Assembly: GCF_001975725.1 (NCBI RefSeq)
Contig: NZ_CP019434.1
Location: 1,819,486 to 1,883,485, forward strand
Direction of reading: 5' to 3'
Length of the DNA stretch: 64,000 nucleotides
Source: Acidihalobacter ferrooxydans
GTDB lineage: Bacteria > Pseudomonadota > Gammaproteobacteria > DSM-5130 > Acidihalobacteraceae
A program made the position numbers and the translations under genes. This document shows positions 27,562 to 37,986 of the stretch, piece after piece. Numbering within the stretch: position 1 is the stretch's first letter; the number at the start of each line of letters is the position of its first letter. Below the pieces are notes generated by a model. That model did not search any database, was not told the DNA's origin, and was given only the letters and a program-made list of their open reading frames with translations.

Positions 27562-28236
27562 ATGCCGACTGAAGCCTTGGCGGTGCGCGCGTGCGGTGTC
27601 GCCAAGACGATTTCCGGCCCCAGCGGTGAACTCGAAGTATTGCGCGATGTGACACTGGAGGTCGCGGCGGGTGAATCCGTGGCGATTCTGGGCGCATCGG
27701 GCTCGGGCAAGTCAACGTTGCTGGGGCTGCTGGCTGGCCTTGATGCGCCGAGCGCGGGTGACATCTGGCTCGCCGGACAGAATCTTGCCGCACTTGACGA
27801 GGACGGGCGCGCACGCTTGCGGGCAGGGCAGGTCGGCTTTGTGTTTCAGTCGTTTCAGTTGCTGGCGGGTCTGGATGCGCTGGAGAACGTGATGCTGCCG
27901 CTCGAATTGATCGGGCGCCCGGCGCGCACGGCAGCGCGAGAGGCGTTGGACCGCGTGGGGCTCGGTGCGCGTGTGCGCCATCTGCCGCATCAGCTGTCCG
28001 GCGGCGAGCAGCAGCGCGTGGCGATCGCCAGAGCGATCGTCGCCCGACCGGCGGTGCTGTTCGCCGATGAACCCACCGGCAATCTCGACGAGCGCAACGG
28101 CGAGCAGATTGCAGAGCTGTTGTTCGCGCTCAACACCGAGCACGCTGCCGCGCTGGTAGTGGTGACGCACGACCCTGCGTTGGCGACGCGCTGCACCCGC
28201 CGCTATCGTCTCGGTGGCGGAGAGCTGCGCAAGTGA
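27562..28236 (+). CDS. ABC transporter ATPase (YbbA/LolD-like)
   Basis: A 224-residue ATPase with Walker A ASGSGKST, signature LSGGEQQRVAIARAIV and Walker B VLFADEPTGNLD. Its place beside a YbbP-type permease and a TesA-like esterase matches the ybbA locus. It ends in a GTGA overlap with the permease gene. The substrate is probably a lipophilic compound or lipoprotein-related cargo (inference). Confidence 0.9.
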   Translation: MPTEALAVRACGVAKTISGPSGELEVLRDVTLEVAAGESVAILGASGSGKSTLLGLLAGLDAPSAGDIWLAGQNLAALDEDGRARLRAGQVGFVFQSFQLLAGLDALENVMLPLELIGRPARTAAREALDRVGLGARVRHLPHQLSGGEQQRVAIARAIVARPAVLFADEPTGNLDERNGEQIAELLFALNTEHAAALVVVTHDPALATRCTRRYRLGGGELRK

Positions 28237-30725
28237 GCGTCAGCCTGGGCCCTTTGTTGTGGCGCTCATTGCGAGGCGATCTGCGCAGCGGTTCGTTACG
28301 CATTATTGCGCTGGCGCTGTGTGTGGCGGTGACGGCCATTACGGCTGTGGGCCTGTTCACAGACCGCGTGGCGCGGGCGATGAGTCAGCAGGCGGCGGCG
28401 CAGATCGGCGCCGATCTGCTGGTGCGGTCGCCCATTTCATTGCCTGCGGAGCTGACCCGTCATGCCGAGTCCATCGGGTTGCGCGCCAGCTCCAGCCTGC
28501 GTTTTCCCAGCGTGGTCCTGCATGGTGAGCGAACCTTGCTGGTGGATGTGCATGCAGTCGGTGCCGATTATCCCTTGCGCGGCGCGATACATGTCCAGGC
28601 CACGCCCGGCAGCGGCGTGCAATCACGGCTTCATCCGCCGCCGGCTGGCACGCTCTGGCTGGCTCGCAGCGCGCTGTTGCGGCTGCATCTCAAGGTCGGC
28701 GACAGGTTGCAACTCGGGCGCACGACGCTCACGGTCGGCGCCATCTTGCGCAGCGATCCGGGGCGTGGCGGCGGTCTGCTGCAATTCGCACCGCAGGCGC
28801 TGGTACGCACGGCAAGCCTCGCCCAATCCGGGCTGTTGAACGCACAGAGCCGCGTGCGCTACACCTTGTATCTCGCGGGCTCGACAGCTGCCGTGACGCA
28901 GATGCGACGGTGGCTGAAGGTGCATGCACCGCCCGCGGCACGGGTGGAAGGCCCGCGCGACGGCGCCCCCGAATTGCGGGTCGCGCTGGAACGCGCGCAG
29001 CGTTTTCTGGGGTTGGCGGCACTGGCCGCGGTGCTGCTCGGCGGGGCTGCCATCGCGGTCGCGGCGCGTGAATTTGCCCGCAGGGAAGCCGATCAGGCGG
29101 CCATCATGCGCTGTCTGAGCGCCACGCCGGGCGTGTTGCTGCGCCTGACGCTGCTGCGCCTGGGCAGCGTCGGTGTGCTCGGTAGCGCGCTCGGTGTCGG
29201 GTTCGGGTATCTCGCGCAGGAAGGACTGGCCGCGCTGCTCGCGCAACTGATTGCTGTGCCTTTGCCGGCACCGGGTGGCGGAGCGCTGCTGCTCGGAATG
29301 GGAAGCGGGCTGTTGACCCTGGCCGGCTTCGGCTTGCCGCCGATTCTGCGTATCAAGGACGTACCGCCGCTGCGCATCCTGCGGCGGGAATTGTCGGCGC
29401 CGCCGCCCTCGGCATGGTTGAGCGCGAGTACCGCAATCACGGCATTGGCCGCGCTGGCCTGGTGGCAGACGGATGATTTGCGCCTGACGGCCTGGGTGCT
29501 CGGCGGGGCATTAGTCAGTGTGCTCGGATTGTGGCTCGCCGCTCGGCTGCTGATTCGACTGCTGAGCGCATGGCGGGCAACACGTGCTCCGTTCGGTCTG
29601 CGCTTCGGCTTGCGCAGTCTGGTACGGCGGCGCGAGATCGGCGCCGTGCAACTGGCCGCCATCGGTCTGGGCATGACCGCGTTGCTGCTGCTCGCGTTCG
29701 TGCGCGGTAATCTGCTCGATAGCTGGCAAGCCACGCTGCCGCCCGACGCGCCGAATCAGTTTGCCATCGGTATCCAGTCGGCCCAGCGCACGGCATTACA
29801 GGGTTATTTTTCCGCGCACGGACTGCCGGCGCCGACGCTGCATCCGGTCGTTCGCGGCCGTCTTACAGCCATCGACGGCAAGGCCGTCAGCGCCGGGGAC
29901 TACCCCCGAGGTCGGGCACGAAACCTGTTGCGGCATGAGTTCAACCTGAGTTGGAGCCGCACCCTGCAAGCGGGCAACCATATTGTCGCCGGACACTGGT
30001 GGGATACTGGCGGAAAAGGCCTGTCGGTCGAGCAGGGCCTGGCGCATACGCTGCATCTCAAGGTCGGACAGACCTTGACCTTCGATGTCGGCGGACAACA
30101 CGTCACGGCGCCGATTGCCAGTTTGCGCACGGTTCAGTGGGATAATTTCCACCCCAATTTTTTCATCGTTGCGCAACCCGGAGTGCTCGACGGCTTGCAC
30201 GAGTCGTGGATGACGAGCTTTTATCTGCCGCACGGCCAGGATGCTTTCGTTGCAGGTCTCGTGCGGCAATTCCCCGCAGTCACGCTGTTCAACGTCGATG
30301 CCCTGCTGGGCCAGATCCGCGCCATCGTCGACCGGGCGATATGGGCGGTGCAGTATGTGTTCGCCTTCGCCTTGCTGGCCGGCATCGTGGTGCTGATCGC
30401 GGCGATCGACGGCACGCGGCACGAGCGGCGGCGCGAGGCCGCGCTGTTGCGCACGCTTGGGGCCTCCAATGCGCAATTGCGGGCGGCGGTCGCCTACGAA
30501 TTCCTGCTGCTGGGGTTGATCTGCGGCTTGCTCGCTGCCACTGTTGCCAGTGGCATCGGCTATGCGCTGGCCACCCGGGTGTTCGACCTGAGCTGGCGAT
30601 TCGATCCCATGCTCTGGTTGTCAGCCTTGTTGGGTGGCGGAGTCGGAGTATTGGCTGTCGGTCTGCTCGGCACGCGCGACGTGTTGCGCACCGCCCCACA
30701 GAGCCTGTTGAGAACTGCCCGCTAA
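28233..30725 (+). CDS. FtsX-family ABC permease (YbbP-like)
   Basis: An 830-residue permease with two FtsX-type halves: an N-terminal membrane segment, a large periplasmic region, a membrane cluster around residues 250-420, and a C-terminal cluster ending in VLAVGLLGTRDVLRTAPQSLL. GTG start overlaps the ATPase stop (GTGA). The partner is the YbbA-like ATPase; the two should form one exporter. Length fits the YbbP family. Confidence 0.85.
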   Translation: MSVSLGPLLWRSLRGDLRSGSLRIIALALCVAVTAITAVGLFTDRVARAMSQQAAAQIGADLLVRSPISLPAELTRHAESIGLRASSSLRFPSVVLHGERTLLVDVHAVGADYPLRGAIHVQATPGSGVQSRLHPPPAGTLWLARSALLRLHLKVGDRLQLGRTTLTVGAILRSDPGRGGGLLQFAPQALVRTASLAQSGLLNAQSRVRYTLYLAGSTAAVTQMRRWLKVHAPPAARVEGPRDGAPELRVALERAQRFLGLAALAAVLLGGAAIAVAAREFARREADQAAIMRCLSATPGVLLRLTLLRLGSVGVLGSALGVGFGYLAQEGLAALLAQLIAVPLPAPGGGALLLGMGSGLLTLAGFGLPPILRIKDVPPLRILRRELSAPPPSAWLSASTAITALAALAWWQTDDLRLTAWVLGGALVSVLGLWLAARLLIRLLSAWRATRAPFGLRFGLRSLVRRREIGAVQLAAIGLGMTALLLLAFVRGNLLDSWQATLPPDAPNQFAIGIQSAQRTALQGYFSAHGLPAPTLHPVVRGRLTAIDGKAVSAGDYPRGRARNLLRHEFNLSWSRTLQAGNHIVAGHWWDTGGKGLSVEQGLAHTLHLKVGQTLTFDVGGQHVTAPIASLRTVQWDNFHPNFFIVAQPGVLDGLHESWMTSFYLPHGQDAFVAGLVRQFPAVTLFNVDALLGQIRAIVDRAIWAVQYVFAFALLAGIVVLIAAIDGTRHERRREAALLRTLGASNAQLRAAVAYEFLLLGLICGLLAATVASGIGYALATRVFDLSWRFDPMLWLSALLGGGVGVLAVGLLGTRDVLRTAPQSLLRTAR

Positions 30726-30739
30726 GGCACTTTGAGTCA

Positions 30740-32896
30740 ATGTCCAAACCACCACAACAGACCCATGCTTCCAGTGACGTGATCGATACGTCCGTATTGT
30801 TGCCGGATACGCTGTGCGCAGAACGGCGAGCAGCCCTCAGCACGGCACTGACATGGCTTGAGAACGCCGGCGAGTGCGCACCCACCGAGCCCGACGGACG
30901 CACCGTTGCGCTGCTGCTGCATGGCATCGGCAGCGATGCGGACACCGTGCTGGCGGCGCTCCTTGCGGATGCCCGCTTGCGGGAAAACCGGATGCCGAGC
31001 GAACTGGAGGCGCAATTCGGGGTCGGTATCGCCAACCTTGTAGATCGTCTCGACTGGCTCAACACGTTCCGCGAAAACTGCGAACACGAGTTTGTGCATG
31101 CACCGGAGCAGGCCGAACATGTGCGGCGCATGCTGCTGGCGATGGCCGAAGACGTTCGCGCGGTGCTGGCGCATCTGGGCTATCGGGTCGAGCGCCTGCG
31201 CAAGCTCGGCGCACGACCCGATGAAAAACGGCGCTGCATCGCCCGCGAGACGCTCGATATTTACGCGCCTCTGGCCAACCGCCTGGGCATCGGTCAGCTC
31301 AAATGGGCGCTGGAAGACCTTTCGTTTCGCGTTCTCGAACCCCAGGAATACAAGCGCCTGGCCAAAAGCCTGGAAGAACGGCGCGTGGAGCGCGAACACT
31401 ATGTGCAGTCCTTCGTGCAGCAGTTGCGCGATGCGCTGGCGCGCGAGGGCATCGCCGCCGATGTGTCCGGGCGCCCGAAGCACATTTACAGCATCATGAA
31501 AAAAATGCGCCGCAAGCATCTGGCCATAGACCAGTTGTACGACCTGCGCGCGGTACGCGTTCTGGTAGACAAGGTCAGCACCTGTTATGCCGTTCTGGGT
31601 GTCGTGCACTCGATCTGGACGCATATTCCGAAAGAGTTCGACGATTACATCGCCAATCCCAAGGGCAACGGCTACCAATCCCTGCATACCGCAGTGGTCG
31701 GCCCTGGTGGAAAAGCCGTGGAGGTGCAGATTCGCACCCATGAAATGCATGCCTTCGCCGAGCAGGGCGTGGCCGCGCACTGGCGGTACAAGGAAGGCGG
31801 GCAGCAGGATCAGTCGCTCGAACGCGCTATCGGCTCGATGCGAAAACTGCTTGAATATCGGGACAACGACGAGGATCTGCTCGAAAATTTTCACACCGAA
31901 CTGTTCGGTGATCGCGTCTTCGTATTAACGCCCCGCGGCGACGTGCTTGACCTGCCGCGCGGGGCTACGCCGCTGGATTTTGCCTACAACGTACACACCG
32001 AGGTCGGTCATCGCTGTCGCGGCGCCAAGGTCAACGGCCGCATCGTTCCGCTGACCTATGAGCTGCGCTCCGGCGAACAGGTGGAGGTGCTCACCGCGAA
32101 GGAAGGCGCGCCAAGCCGTGACTGGATGAACCCGAATACCGGCTACCTGCATACAGCCAGCGCACGGGCGCGCGTGCGGCACTGGTTCACCGAACAGGAC
32201 CGCGATAAAAACCTGAGCGAAGGTCGTGCGATCCTGGAACGTGAAGCGCATCGTCTCGGCGTGGATGCGCCGGACATGGACGCGCTGGCTAAACGATTTC
32301 ACGCACAAACGCACGAAGAACTGCTGCTCGCCATCGGCCGTGGCGACGTGCGCTCCGGCCAAATCGCGACGGCTTTGCAGCCCGCACAACTTCCGGAATT
32401 ACCGATCAGCGCCCCGCGCAAAGCGGCCACCGGCCAAGGCAGCGGCGGACGCGACAGCGTGCGTGTACAGGGCGTTGGCAATTTACTCGTGCAATTCGCC
32501 AATTGCTGCAAGCCGGTGGCAGGCGATCCTATCGTTGGTTACATCACGAAAGGCGAGGGCGTCACCATTCACCGCCGCGACTGCCTGAATATCCTCAATC
32601 TTCCGGAAGAGCAACGCCGACGCTTGATCGAAGTGGACTGGGGCGAACAGTCGCAGAGCTATCCGGTCGATATCCATATCGAAGCCTTCGACCGACAGGG
32701 TCTGCTGCGCGATATCACCAATACCCTGACGAACGAAAAAATCAACGTACTGGCGGTCAATACGCGCACGAATCGTGACGACCAGGGCGTGCGCATGGAT
32801 CTGGAAGTCGAAATCGTGGATCTGGCGCAACTGGGCCGCGTACTCGACCGGTTGAATCAGTTGCAGAACGTAATCACCGCCGAACGCCGACACTGA
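30740..32896 (+). CDS. relA: (p)ppGpp synthetase RelA
   Basis: A 718-residue RelA/SpoT homologue. The N-terminal HD region is degenerate (no HD doublet in LLHGIGSDADTVLAALLAD), so hydrolase activity is unlikely. The synthetase has DLRAVRVLVDKVSTCYAVLGVVHS, GYQSLHTAV and EVQIRTHEMH. TGS (VFVLTPRGDVLDLPRGATPLDFAY), the Cys-containing CC domain and C-terminal ACT follow. It makes ppGpp at starved ribosomes. The start at 30740 is close after ybbP. This marks the mono-functional gammaproteobacterial RelA type. Confidence 0.92.
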   Translation: MSKPPQQTHASSDVIDTSVLLPDTLCAERRAALSTALTWLENAGECAPTEPDGRTVALLLHGIGSDADTVLAALLADARLRENRMPSELEAQFGVGIANLVDRLDWLNTFRENCEHEFVHAPEQAEHVRRMLLAMAEDVRAVLAHLGYRVERLRKLGARPDEKRRCIARETLDIYAPLANRLGIGQLKWALEDLSFRVLEPQEYKRLAKSLEERRVEREHYVQSFVQQLRDALAREGIAADVSGRPKHIYSIMKKMRRKHLAIDQLYDLRAVRVLVDKVSTCYAVLGVVHSIWTHIPKEFDDYIANPKGNGYQSLHTAVVGPGGKAVEVQIRTHEMHAFAEQGVAAHWRYKEGGQQDQSLERAIGSMRKLLEYRDNDEDLLENFHTELFGDRVFVLTPRGDVLDLPRGATPLDFAYNVHTEVGHRCRGAKVNGRIVPLTYELRSGEQVEVLTAKEGAPSRDWMNPNTGYLHTASARARVRHWFTEQDRDKNLSEGRAILEREAHRLGVDAPDMDALAKRFHAQTHEELLLAIGRGDVRSGQIATALQPAQLPELPISAPRKAATGQGSGGRDSVRVQGVGNLLVQFANCCKPVAGDPIVGYITKGEGVTIHRRDCLNILNLPEEQRRRLIEVDWGEQSQSYPVDIHIEAFDRQGLLRDITNTLTNEKINVLAVNTRTNRDDQGVRMDLEVEIVDLAQLGRVLDRLNQLQNVITAERRH

Positions 32897-33043
32897 GCCC
32901 GCTGCATGGCGGACATGCACGATAGACAAGTCTGTCGGCCAGATGCATCATCTGCTTCGAGAACGCACGGCTCGTCTTGGTGGGCGTGTTTCGAGGACTC
33001 GCTGTTGAATACTTGAAAGAGCCCTGTCGTCGCTTATAAAAAA

Positions 33044-33060
33044 CCCCCGTATGACGGGGG
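33044..33060 (-). terminator. terminator of the SQR operon
   Basis: Stem CCCCCGT/ACGGGGG with a 3-base loop. On the minus strand it is followed by TTTTTTAT. It lies 140 bp after the last gene of the SCP2-SQR-DUF1641 operon. The rest of 32897-33201 holds no gene. Confidence 0.8.
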
Positions 33061-33201
33061 AGTCATGCCTCGAAAACCAGGCCAGCCGGAGAACAAACCT
33101 GGTTGGTGCCGAGGGATGAGGTGCTCGATGGTACCGGCGCGGGCTTGTGCGAGGATTGCCGGGCGTAAGCGCCCGCGTGGGCTACCAGCGGGTCTGCACG
33201 C

Positions 33202-34044
33202 TTATTTTGCCGGTGCGTCAATGGTTTTCAGTACGCGATAGGCCACTGCGATGACATAGCGCAGTACATATTGCGTCTGGCTCGAAAAAACCAGCTTCAG
33301 CAAGCCGAAGATACCGCCGCCTTTTTTATCATCCGCACGCATGTCATTCTGCGCGTCGCGCACCGCACAGATAATCTCGCGCGCGGCCGCGGCCGGGTCG
33401 CCCCCGCCGCAATGGCCAAGCAGGCTGCGCGCCTCATGTGCGACGGATGTCCAGACCTGGATCGATGTGGTCAGTTTGAGCAGCGTGCCGCGAAAGGTCT
33501 CGCTGTTGAGCACTTCCGGCATCGTGCCAGCAATGGTTTCCCAGGCGACCAGCAACTGTTGCGCCCAGTTTTCGATGTTGTCGAGCAGTTCTCCCGTGCG
33601 CGCGGCAAGGCTCGGCGCGTCGCCAGTCAGCAGGCACCGCGCTTGTCCCATCACGGCGATCCATTCGGCGGTGGATGCGGCCAGTTGCTGAAGCGTGCCG
33701 GATTGCGCCAGATCGTCAAGTACTTCGGGCACTGTATCCTTGAGCGTTTCCACGCCGACCATAATGGGTTCGAGCGCACGGATGCCGTTTTCGACCCGAT
33801 CGGCAAGATCGGCGGTCGAGTGCACGTCGAGCATGCCGGCGAGACGGCTTGCGGCCGTCCAGAGATGCCCCGCATCGCAGGCGATGCGCATGGCCGCCTG
33901 GCGCACGTCGGGGTCTTTGGCGCTTTCATCAAGCAGTGCGCCAAGCAGGTTGATTTGATCCTGAAGCTGTGTGGTCAGTTGTACGACCGAATCCAGATTT
34001 TCAGCCTCGCTGCCAACTGCCGGGTTAGGTGCTGTAGCACTCAT
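33202..34044 (-). CDS. DUF1641-like protein of the SQR operon
   Basis: A protein of about 280 residues. The start at 34044 has GGAGG 5 bases upstream. It is helical, with repeated segments (DLADRVENGIRALEPIMVGVETLKDTVPEVLDDLAQSG and ENWAQQLLVAWETIAGTMPEVL) and a C-terminal hydrophobic helix (GGIFGLLKLVFSS). DUF1641 proteins are often beside SQR or other membrane-associated oxidoreductases, and may dock the enzyme or act as a chaperone. Assignment is by context and pattern. It is the last gene of the minus-strand operon. Confidence 0.6.
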   Translation of the reverse strand: MSATAPNPAVGSEAENLDSVVQLTTQLQDQINLLGALLDESAKDPDVRQAAMRIACDAGHLWTAASRLAGMLDVHSTADLADRVENGIRALEPIMVGVETLKDTVPEVLDDLAQSGTLQQLAASTAEWIAVMGQARCLLTGDAPSLAARTGELLDNIENWAQQLLVAWETIAGTMPEVLNSETFRGTLLKLTTSIQVWTSVAHEARSLLGHCGGGDPAAAAREIICAVRDAQNDMRADDKKGGGIFGLLKLVFSSQTQYVLRYVIAVAYRVLKTIDAPAK

Positions 34045-34147
34045 GCTAGCCTCCGCCAACTATTTTTGTGTGTGTCGATGTCGGTGAAGCGCGATCCAGC
34101 CGCGCCCTCGATCTCAGATCGGGGGCACGGGTAGAGCGCATATCTTC

Positions 34148-35916
<1,769 letters not shown>

Positions 35917-36140
35917 GGGGCATATCTCCAGTGGTCAGGACGGGGTTACATCAAGATGCGGACTGAGCCCGGTTACCTCATAAATTTCCACTGATCCCGT
36001 TGGTCTGTTGATTCCACGACAAGTATTTCCTCAGTCAGACGTACTCACCGATACATTCTTTCGGGAACTCTCTTGTGAACCACTATCGCGCTATCAGCAC
36101 AAATTCACCAAATATCCGGGTGCTACCTCCTGTGCGTGCA

Positions 36141-36157
36141 ATGAAATTTTCGTGCCA
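36141..36157 (-). promoter_or_regulatory. possible sigma-54 promoter of the SQR operon
   Basis: On the minus strand TGGCACG at 36157-36151 is a perfect -24 element. At the -12 position the sequence is TTTC instead of TTGC, so it is imperfect. It lies 76 bp downstream of the palindrome at 36233-36247, a normal enhancer distance. The leader to the SCP2 gene would be about 220 bases. The 35917-36306 gap contains no gene I support. Confidence 0.45.
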
Positions 36158-36232
36158 TAGATTGTTGTTTTTTACTTCATTGAAATATTTGAGAATATTT
36201 TCCGATTGCCCACTGTGTCCGCAGTGATGCAT

Positions 36233-36247
36233 GTTGCAACGTGCAAC
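36233..36247. promoter_or_regulatory. enhancer palindrome GTTGCA-N3-TGCAAC
   Basis: GTTGCAACGTGCAAC is a perfect inverted repeat. The same pattern recurs at 37878-37892 upstream of the RND operon. The shared site on both sides of the sigma-54 activator gene suggests it is the activator's binding site. Confidence 0.65.
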
Positions 36248-36306
36248 GAATTCGGTCAGGCCGTGCAACAGGTAGCTGTGGGCCGAATAAATAGCGCATG
36301 TTTTCA

Positions 36307-37644
36307 TCAGTCGTTGGGCGGCTGTATATGCATGCGTTGCATCCAGCGCCAGAGCGTACTACGGTCGATGCCAAGATTTTCAGCGGCGCGACTTCGATTC
36401 CATTGCGTTGCCTGCAATGTCGCAAGCAGGCTTTCGCGGTCAATTTGTTCGGTTGGCGATGTGCGGATACTGCTATTGGCCCGCTTGCGAATGTCAACCG
36501 GGAGGCTATCCGGAACTATCTGACCGTTGACGGCGCAAATAACGCCGTGCTCGATAGCATTGATCAATTCACGCACATTGCCGGGCCAGGGGTAATCCAT
36601 CATGAGTTGCAAGGCGTTTGGCGTAACGGTCGGTCGATCAATTTGCAGTCGCAGACACACCTGTTCGATGAAGTGGTCGATCAGCAGCCGGATGTCGGCC
36701 GGGCGTTCGCGTAGTGCCGGCACGCGCAAGGGGATGACGGCCAGGCGGTAATAGAGGTCCGCTCGGAAACGGCCATCCTGGACCATTGTTTTCAAGTCCT
36801 GATTCGAGGCGGCGATAATGCGTATGTCTACTTTAACCGGTCTGTTCGAGCCGACGGGTTCGAACGTCTGGTCCTGGAGTGCGCGGAGCAATTTAGGCTG
36901 CAGCGTAAGGGGAATCTCACCGATTTCGTCGAGGAAAAGGGTGCCGCCGTTGGCTGCCTGAAATCGCCCGATGCGGTCCTTGTGCGCGCCGGTGAAAGAA
37001 CCTTTGATATGCCCGAAAAATTCCGTTTCCAGCAGGCTGTCCGGCACGGCTGCGCAGTTTACTTCCACGAAGGGCATGGTCGAGCGCGTGCTTTTAACGT
37101 GAATCATGCGCGCAATGCGTGTTTTGCCGGTCCCTGATTCACCTTCCAGGAGTACGGGCACGTTGATGGGGGCGACCTGCTCGACGCGCTCGATCAGATT
37201 GAGTGTTTCTATATCGTGCGTAATGAAGGCATTTTCATCGCGATGATTGAAAAAAGCTTCATAGCGACGTTCATGTGTCCGGTCACTGAGGATGAGTACG
37301 CGCAACGGTATGCTGTTTAGCGCACAACGTACGGTCCCGGTTTTGAATTCCACGCAGCGTTCGCCCTGCTCGGTGCGGATGACTTCGCGAAAACTGACGA
37401 AACGGCCGCTCGGGCGGCCGGCGGCATCTGCTTCGCCCTGCTGCAGTGCCGCTTTTAGCGCACTTTTGCCGATGTTGATGCCTCTGATTTCACGCAGCTT
37501 GCGCGGTGCGTCACCCAATTCGAGAAGGCTCAGCGCCGAGGCATTGGTGTAGATCACATCGCCCTCGTCGTTGGCGATGACGACACCTTCCGACAAGTGC
37601 GCCATGGTGGCGACAATGAGGGGGTAGATTTCGTCATTTTGCAT
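36307..37644 (-). CDS. sigma-54-dependent transcriptional activator
   Basis: A 445-residue NtrC-type activator. An N-terminal PAS-like sensor occupies about residues 10-75. AAA+ motifs are Walker A GESGTGKT (168-175), the sigma-54 contact loop GSFTGA (215-220; the usual form is GAFTGA), Walker B LFLDE (236-240) and R-finger region FRADLYYRL. A Fis-type HTH ends it (NRSRAAENLGIDRSTLWRWMQRM). The start at 37644 has CAGGGG upstream. The gene sits between two operons that share a palindrome, so it is probably their activator. The signal is unknown; sulfide or sulfur is an inference. Confidence 0.9.
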   Translation of the reverse strand: MQNDEIYPLIVATMAHLSEGVVIANDEGDVIYTNASALSLLELGDAPRKLREIRGINIGKSALKAALQQGEADAAGRPSGRFVSFREVIRTEQGERCVEFKTGTVRCALNSIPLRVLILSDRTHERRYEAFFNHRDENAFITHDIETLNLIERVEQVAPINVPVLLEGESGTGKTRIARMIHVKSTRSTMPFVEVNCAAVPDSLLETEFFGHIKGSFTGAHKDRIGRFQAANGGTLFLDEIGEIPLTLQPKLLRALQDQTFEPVGSNRPVKVDIRIIAASNQDLKTMVQDGRFRADLYYRLAVIPLRVPALRERPADIRLLIDHFIEQVCLRLQIDRPTVTPNALQLMMDYPWPGNVRELINAIEHGVICAVNGQIVPDSLPVDIRKRANSSIRTSPTEQIDRESLLATLQATQWNRSRAAENLGIDRSTLWRWMQRMHIQPPND

Positions 37645-37861
37645 GGATTCCATACCCCTGACTATGAACAAGAAGCATTCGCTGTGCCTGCGCAGGTTTG
37701 GATTTGAAGCCTACAGGAAGCGTTTTCCCAAGTCTGACGAGACCGCGCTGGTGACGAGCCCGGTGATCGCAAAAGTCCTCTACATAATTTCGTATTGTTT
37801 ATTCCAACACTATTTTGTGCAGGAAGTAAATTATTTCGGGGAAAATGTTGTTGTAGGTGTT

Positions 37862-37892
37862 GTTGCAGTGTTGCGATGTTGCGCAATGCAAC
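37862..37892 (+). promoter_or_regulatory. phased GTTGC enhancer sites
   Basis: GTTGC starts at 37862, 37870 and 37878, exactly 8 bp apart. The last forms the palindrome GTTGCGCAATGCAAC (37878-37892). The group lies 45 bp upstream of the -24 element, a plausible binding site for the sigma-54 activator. Confidence 0.65.
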
Positions 37893-37936
37893 ACTCTTGA
37901 AAACATAAAAATCAGTAAAAACAGTGCTTTACAGAA

Positions 37937-37952
37937 TGGCATAGTGGTTGCT
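37937..37952 (+). promoter_or_regulatory. sigma-54 promoter of the RND/globule operon
   Basis: TGGCATAGTGGTTGCT has GG and GC separated by exactly 10 bp and matches the TGGCAC-N5-TTGCW consensus at nearly all positions. A start site near 37963 would leave a 24-base leader before the GTG of the adaptor gene. The rest of 37645-37986 is the divergent spacer. Confidence 0.75.
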
Positions 37953-37986
37953 ACTTGTTAAAGAAAGCACTCAGGAGCCTTGCAAC

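Noticed and set aside
36083-36307. 74-residue minus-strand ORF after the activator gene
   Set aside because: It starts in the activator stop but has no ribosome-binding site and contains the enhancer palindrome and the -24 element; composition is that of a spacer.
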